Source: Pseudomonadota bacterium (GTDB lineage: Bacteria; Pseudomonadota; Alphaproteobacteria; Reyranellales; Reyranellaceae). Taken from it: a stretch of DNA of 58,838 nucleotides. The notes under the pieces are model-generated. The model ran no database searches. It saw only the letters and a list, made by a program, of their open reading frames with translations, and was not told the origin of the DNA. A program made the translations under genes and the position numbers. Positions 56,967 to 58,838 of the stretch are shown in pieces. The stretch is from contig JAFEFG010000011.1 in the NCBI GenBank assembly GCA_018240685.1, forward strand, positions 1-58,838. The letters are read 5' to 3'. How positions within the stretch are numbered: the first letter of the stretch is position 1; every line of letters starts with the position of its first letter.

Positions 56967-58451
56967 ATGAGCAGGACTGGTACCGACAGCACCGGACGCC
57001 CCGCCTTGGCACCTGAACAGGCCGTCGATCGGCTTGAGCTTCTCCACGCCAAGGCGAGCAGCGCCTTGCGCGATGCCCTGGCCCGCTTCACCCGAAGCGG
57101 GATCGCGCCGACGGCGCAGGAGAGAAGCGCGTTCCGGTACCCCGAGTTGCGTGTCGACTGGCGGCCGTCCGGTTCGGTCCGCTTCACGCGTCGCGCCTGG
57201 GCGAAGTTCCAGGCGCCGGGCCTCTATTCGACGACCGTCACGCAACCTGCCTTCTTCCGCCGCTATCTTCTCGAACAGCTGCGCCCGCTCGTCGACGAAT
57301 TCGGCGCCGTGATCGATGTCGGGACGAGCGACCAGGAAATTCCCTATCCCTTCGTGACCGAAGCGGGCGACGAGTTCGTCCGTGGCGATCTTCCGGTGAG
57401 CGAGCTTGCGCGCCACTTTCCGACACCAGTCCTGGCCAGTGTCGGCGACGAGGTCGCCGACGGCACCTGGGTCTTCGAGAAGCGGCACGCGCGGCCGCTC
57501 TCTCTGTTCGATGCCCTGCGGGTCGACTTTTCGCTGCGACGGCTCGCCCACTATACGGGCACCGACTGGCGCACCATTCAGCCCTGGATCCTGTTCACCA
57601 ACTATCAGCGTTACGTCGACCAGTTCCTTTCATGGGCAGTCGCAGAGCTCGGTCGTGCGGATGGGCCTTATGCGCAGCTTGCCCTGCCGGGCGGCGCCGT
57701 CGTGCGCCGCGGCGACGATCCGGCCGCGATCACGGCGGCCGTCGCGGCCTCGCCCTGGCATCGTTTCCAGATGCCGGCCTACAATCTGCAACGGTCGGAC
57801 GAGCAGGGCGGCGTCACCATCGTGAACATCGGCGTCGGGCCTTCCAACGCCAAGAATGCGACCGATCATCTGGCGGTGCTGCGCCCGCATTGCTGGCTGA
57901 TGATCGGTCATTGCGGCGGTCTGCGGCAGTCGCAGACCATTGGCGACTATGTGCTCGCACACGCCTATATGCGGCGCGACCGTATTCTCGACGATCTGGT
58001 GCCGCCGGAAGTGCCGATCCCCGCCTTGGCGGAAGTGCAGCTTGCCCTGCAGGCCGCCGCGGAGCGCGTGACGGGCGAGCGCGGTGATGCGTTGAAGCGG
58101 CGGCTGCGCACCGGAACAGTGGTGAGCTACGACGACCGCAACTGGGAGTTCCGCTGGTCCCAGGAGCGGCACCGAATCAACCTCGGTCGCGCCATCGCCG
58201 TCGATATGGAAAGCGCCACGCTTGCCACCCAGGGATACAGGCTGCGTGTGCCCTATGGGACGTTGCTTTGCGTCTCCGACAAGCCCCTGCATGGCGAGAT
58301 CAAGCTGCCCGGCGCCGCCACGAGCTTCTATCAGCGCGCCGTCGGCGAGCATCTACAGATCGGGCTCGGGGCGATCGACATCCTGCGCGGCGAACTGGCT
58401 TCGCTCCATTCGCGCAAGTTGCGCAGTTTCGACGAGCCGCCCTTCCGCTGA
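56967..58451 (+). CDS. amn: AMP nucleosidase
   Basis: Amn hydrolyses AMP to adenine and ribose 5-phosphate and helps control adenylate pools. The 494-residue protein has the N-terminal Amn domain (FRYPELRVDWRPSG; TSDQEIPYPFV) and the C-terminal nucleosidase domain with MIGHCGGLRQSQTIGDYVL, IAVDMESATLATQGYR (catalytic Glu) and LLCVSDKPLHGEIKLP. The length matches the proteobacterial enzyme. The ATG at 56967 is taken because the family match begins just after it. Confidence 0.94.
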   Translation: MSRTGTDSTGRPALAPEQAVDRLELLHAKASSALRDALARFTRSGIAPTAQERSAFRYPELRVDWRPSGSVRFTRRAWAKFQAPGLYSTTVTQPAFFRRYLLEQLRPLVDEFGAVIDVGTSDQEIPYPFVTEAGDEFVRGDLPVSELARHFPTPVLASVGDEVADGTWVFEKRHARPLSLFDALRVDFSLRRLAHYTGTDWRTIQPWILFTNYQRYVDQFLSWAVAELGRADGPYAQLALPGGAVVRRGDDPAAITAAVAASPWHRFQMPAYNLQRSDEQGGVTIVNIGVGPSNAKNATDHLAVLRPHCWLMIGHCGGLRQSQTIGDYVLAHAYMRRDRILDDLVPPEVPIPALAEVQLALQAAAERVTGERGDALKRRLRTGTVVSYDDRNWEFRWSQERHRINLGRAIAVDMESATLATQGYRLRVPYGTLLCVSDKPLHGEIKLPGAATSFYQRAVGEHLQIGLGAIDILRGELASLHSRKLRSFDEPPFR

Positions 58452-58533
58452 CGGGCAAGGTCCGAGGCGGCGCCGTCCGCGGGTGTGCGACGACCTGACT
58501 GCAGGCGGATCAAGACTCCCTACTGGAATTGTG

Positions 58534-58590
58534 GTAATTGACTAAAAAAATGAACGAGGCGTCATGTTTCTCGTTCGCATTATCAATTAC
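58534..58590. promoter_or_regulatory. Nested inverted repeats in an AT-rich leader
   Basis: Outer arms GTAATTGA (58534-58541) and TCAATTAC (58583-58590), inner arms GAACGAG (58552-58558) and CTCGTTC (58570-58576) with an 11-base loop. All arms are perfect. The stretch is AT-rich for this genome and ends 23 bases before the ATG at 58614, so it may be an operator or a leader RNA structure. Confidence 0.55.
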
Positions 58591-58613
58591 TGCATTGAGG
58601 GACGGAGACCGCG

Positions 58614-58838
58614 ATGACGACGAAGAAGCTCTATCAACTGCCGGTCGATATCACCCAGTGGCACTTCGACGGGGCCACGGAAATTCTGTTCAACTGGGAA
58701 TATGACGACGGGTCGGCAGACCTGCTGAACCTGTACGAGAAGGGCAAGCAGCAGCAGTGGGATGCGAGCACGCGCATCGACTGGAGCCAGGAGCTGTTCG
58801 AGGACAACCCGATGGGCATGGCCGACGAGTCCATCCCC
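58614..58838 (+). CDS. Start of a gene, possibly a ferritin-like/AurF-type diiron protein (cut by window edge)
   Basis: The first 75 codons of a gene that continues beyond the window. ATG 58614 follows GGAGACCGCG. The visible part reads LLNLYEKGKQQQWDAS then TRIDW, a pattern I associate with ferritin-like diiron oxygenases, where the Glu of LYEKGK lies in the first helix. The first 30 residues contain several aromatics (QWHFDG; ILFNWEYDD). The diiron ExxH motifs would lie downstream, so the call is tentative. Confidence 0.5.
   Translation, partial: MTTKKLYQLPVDITQWHFDGATEILFNWEYDDGSADLLNLYEKGKQQQWDASTRIDWSQELFEDNPMGMADESIP

Overview
This window is GC-rich and densely coded, with many ATGA/GTGA stop-start overlaps. 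It looks like chromosomal DNA of an alphaproteobacterium. Four things point there: an aerobic-type cob cluster (cobE, fused cobL, bluB), a hopanoid (hpn) locus with hpnN and ispH, an EipB/DUF1849 envelope protein, and a heat-shock promoter of the alphaproteobacterial RpoH type before htpG. The genus cannot be fixed from sequence alone; Rhodospirillales/Reyranella-like or Hyphomicrobiales-like are possible. I see no insertion sequences, phage genes, CRISPR arrays, rRNA or tRNA genes, and no block of clearly foreign composition.

Layout. (1) 1-7557: cobalamin synthesis, cobH(partial)-cobI-cobJ-cobL-cobE-cobM-cobA-cobB-bluB on the plus strand, with cobK inserted on the opposite strand and overlapping both neighbours. 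(2) 7567-27422: a catabolic and transport stretch. It holds a membrane protein, a GMC oxidoreductase, a branched-chain-amino-acid/amide type ABC importer (livHMGF plus livK), an HsaA-like flavin monooxygenase, a PEP-mutase/isocitrate-lyase family enzyme, two NodB-like deacetylase/imidase family proteins, an amidohydrolase, a hydantoinase-A-like protein, rutABCD (pyrimidine ring opening) and a D-2-hydroxyacid dehydrogenase. (3) 27823-37932: htpG, a CaiB-type CoA-transferase, a bacterial SET-domain protein, a 40-residue membrane peptide, a DUF3141 (PHA-synthase-like) protein, a small unknown, ppk2, and a translationally coupled SBF-type transporter/DUF2254 pair. (4) 38037-52929: the hopanoid locus, hpnA-hpnB-hpnC-hpnD-hpnE-shc-hpnG (plus), ispH-hpnH (minus) and hpnN (plus), bracketed by two paralogous ferritin-like diiron proteins. 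(5) 53058-58838: envelope protein EipB, an M23 peptidase, a methyltransferase, a phosphonate-type hexapeptide transferase, AMP nucleosidase, and the start of a further gene that may be ferritin-like.

How the genes work together. The cob genes cover most steps from uroporphyrinogen III to cobyrinic acid diamide, plus synthesis of the lower ligand. The hopanoid genes run from farnesyl diphosphate through squalene to hopene, then to adenosyl- and ribosylhopane and export, and ispH supplies isoprenoid precursor. Region 2 reads as uptake and ring opening of nitrogen heterocycles or cyclic amides, but flavin reductases and late rut genes are missing nearby.

Best candidates for something undescribed: the pair of diiron proteins flanking the hopanoid genes, each with a complete E...ExxH...E...ExxH ligand set; the reduced rutABCD/hydantoinase/imidase grouping; a strong-SD 14-codon leader ORF directly upstream of livH; and the antisense cobK whose start codons share a 10-bp palindrome with cobL.
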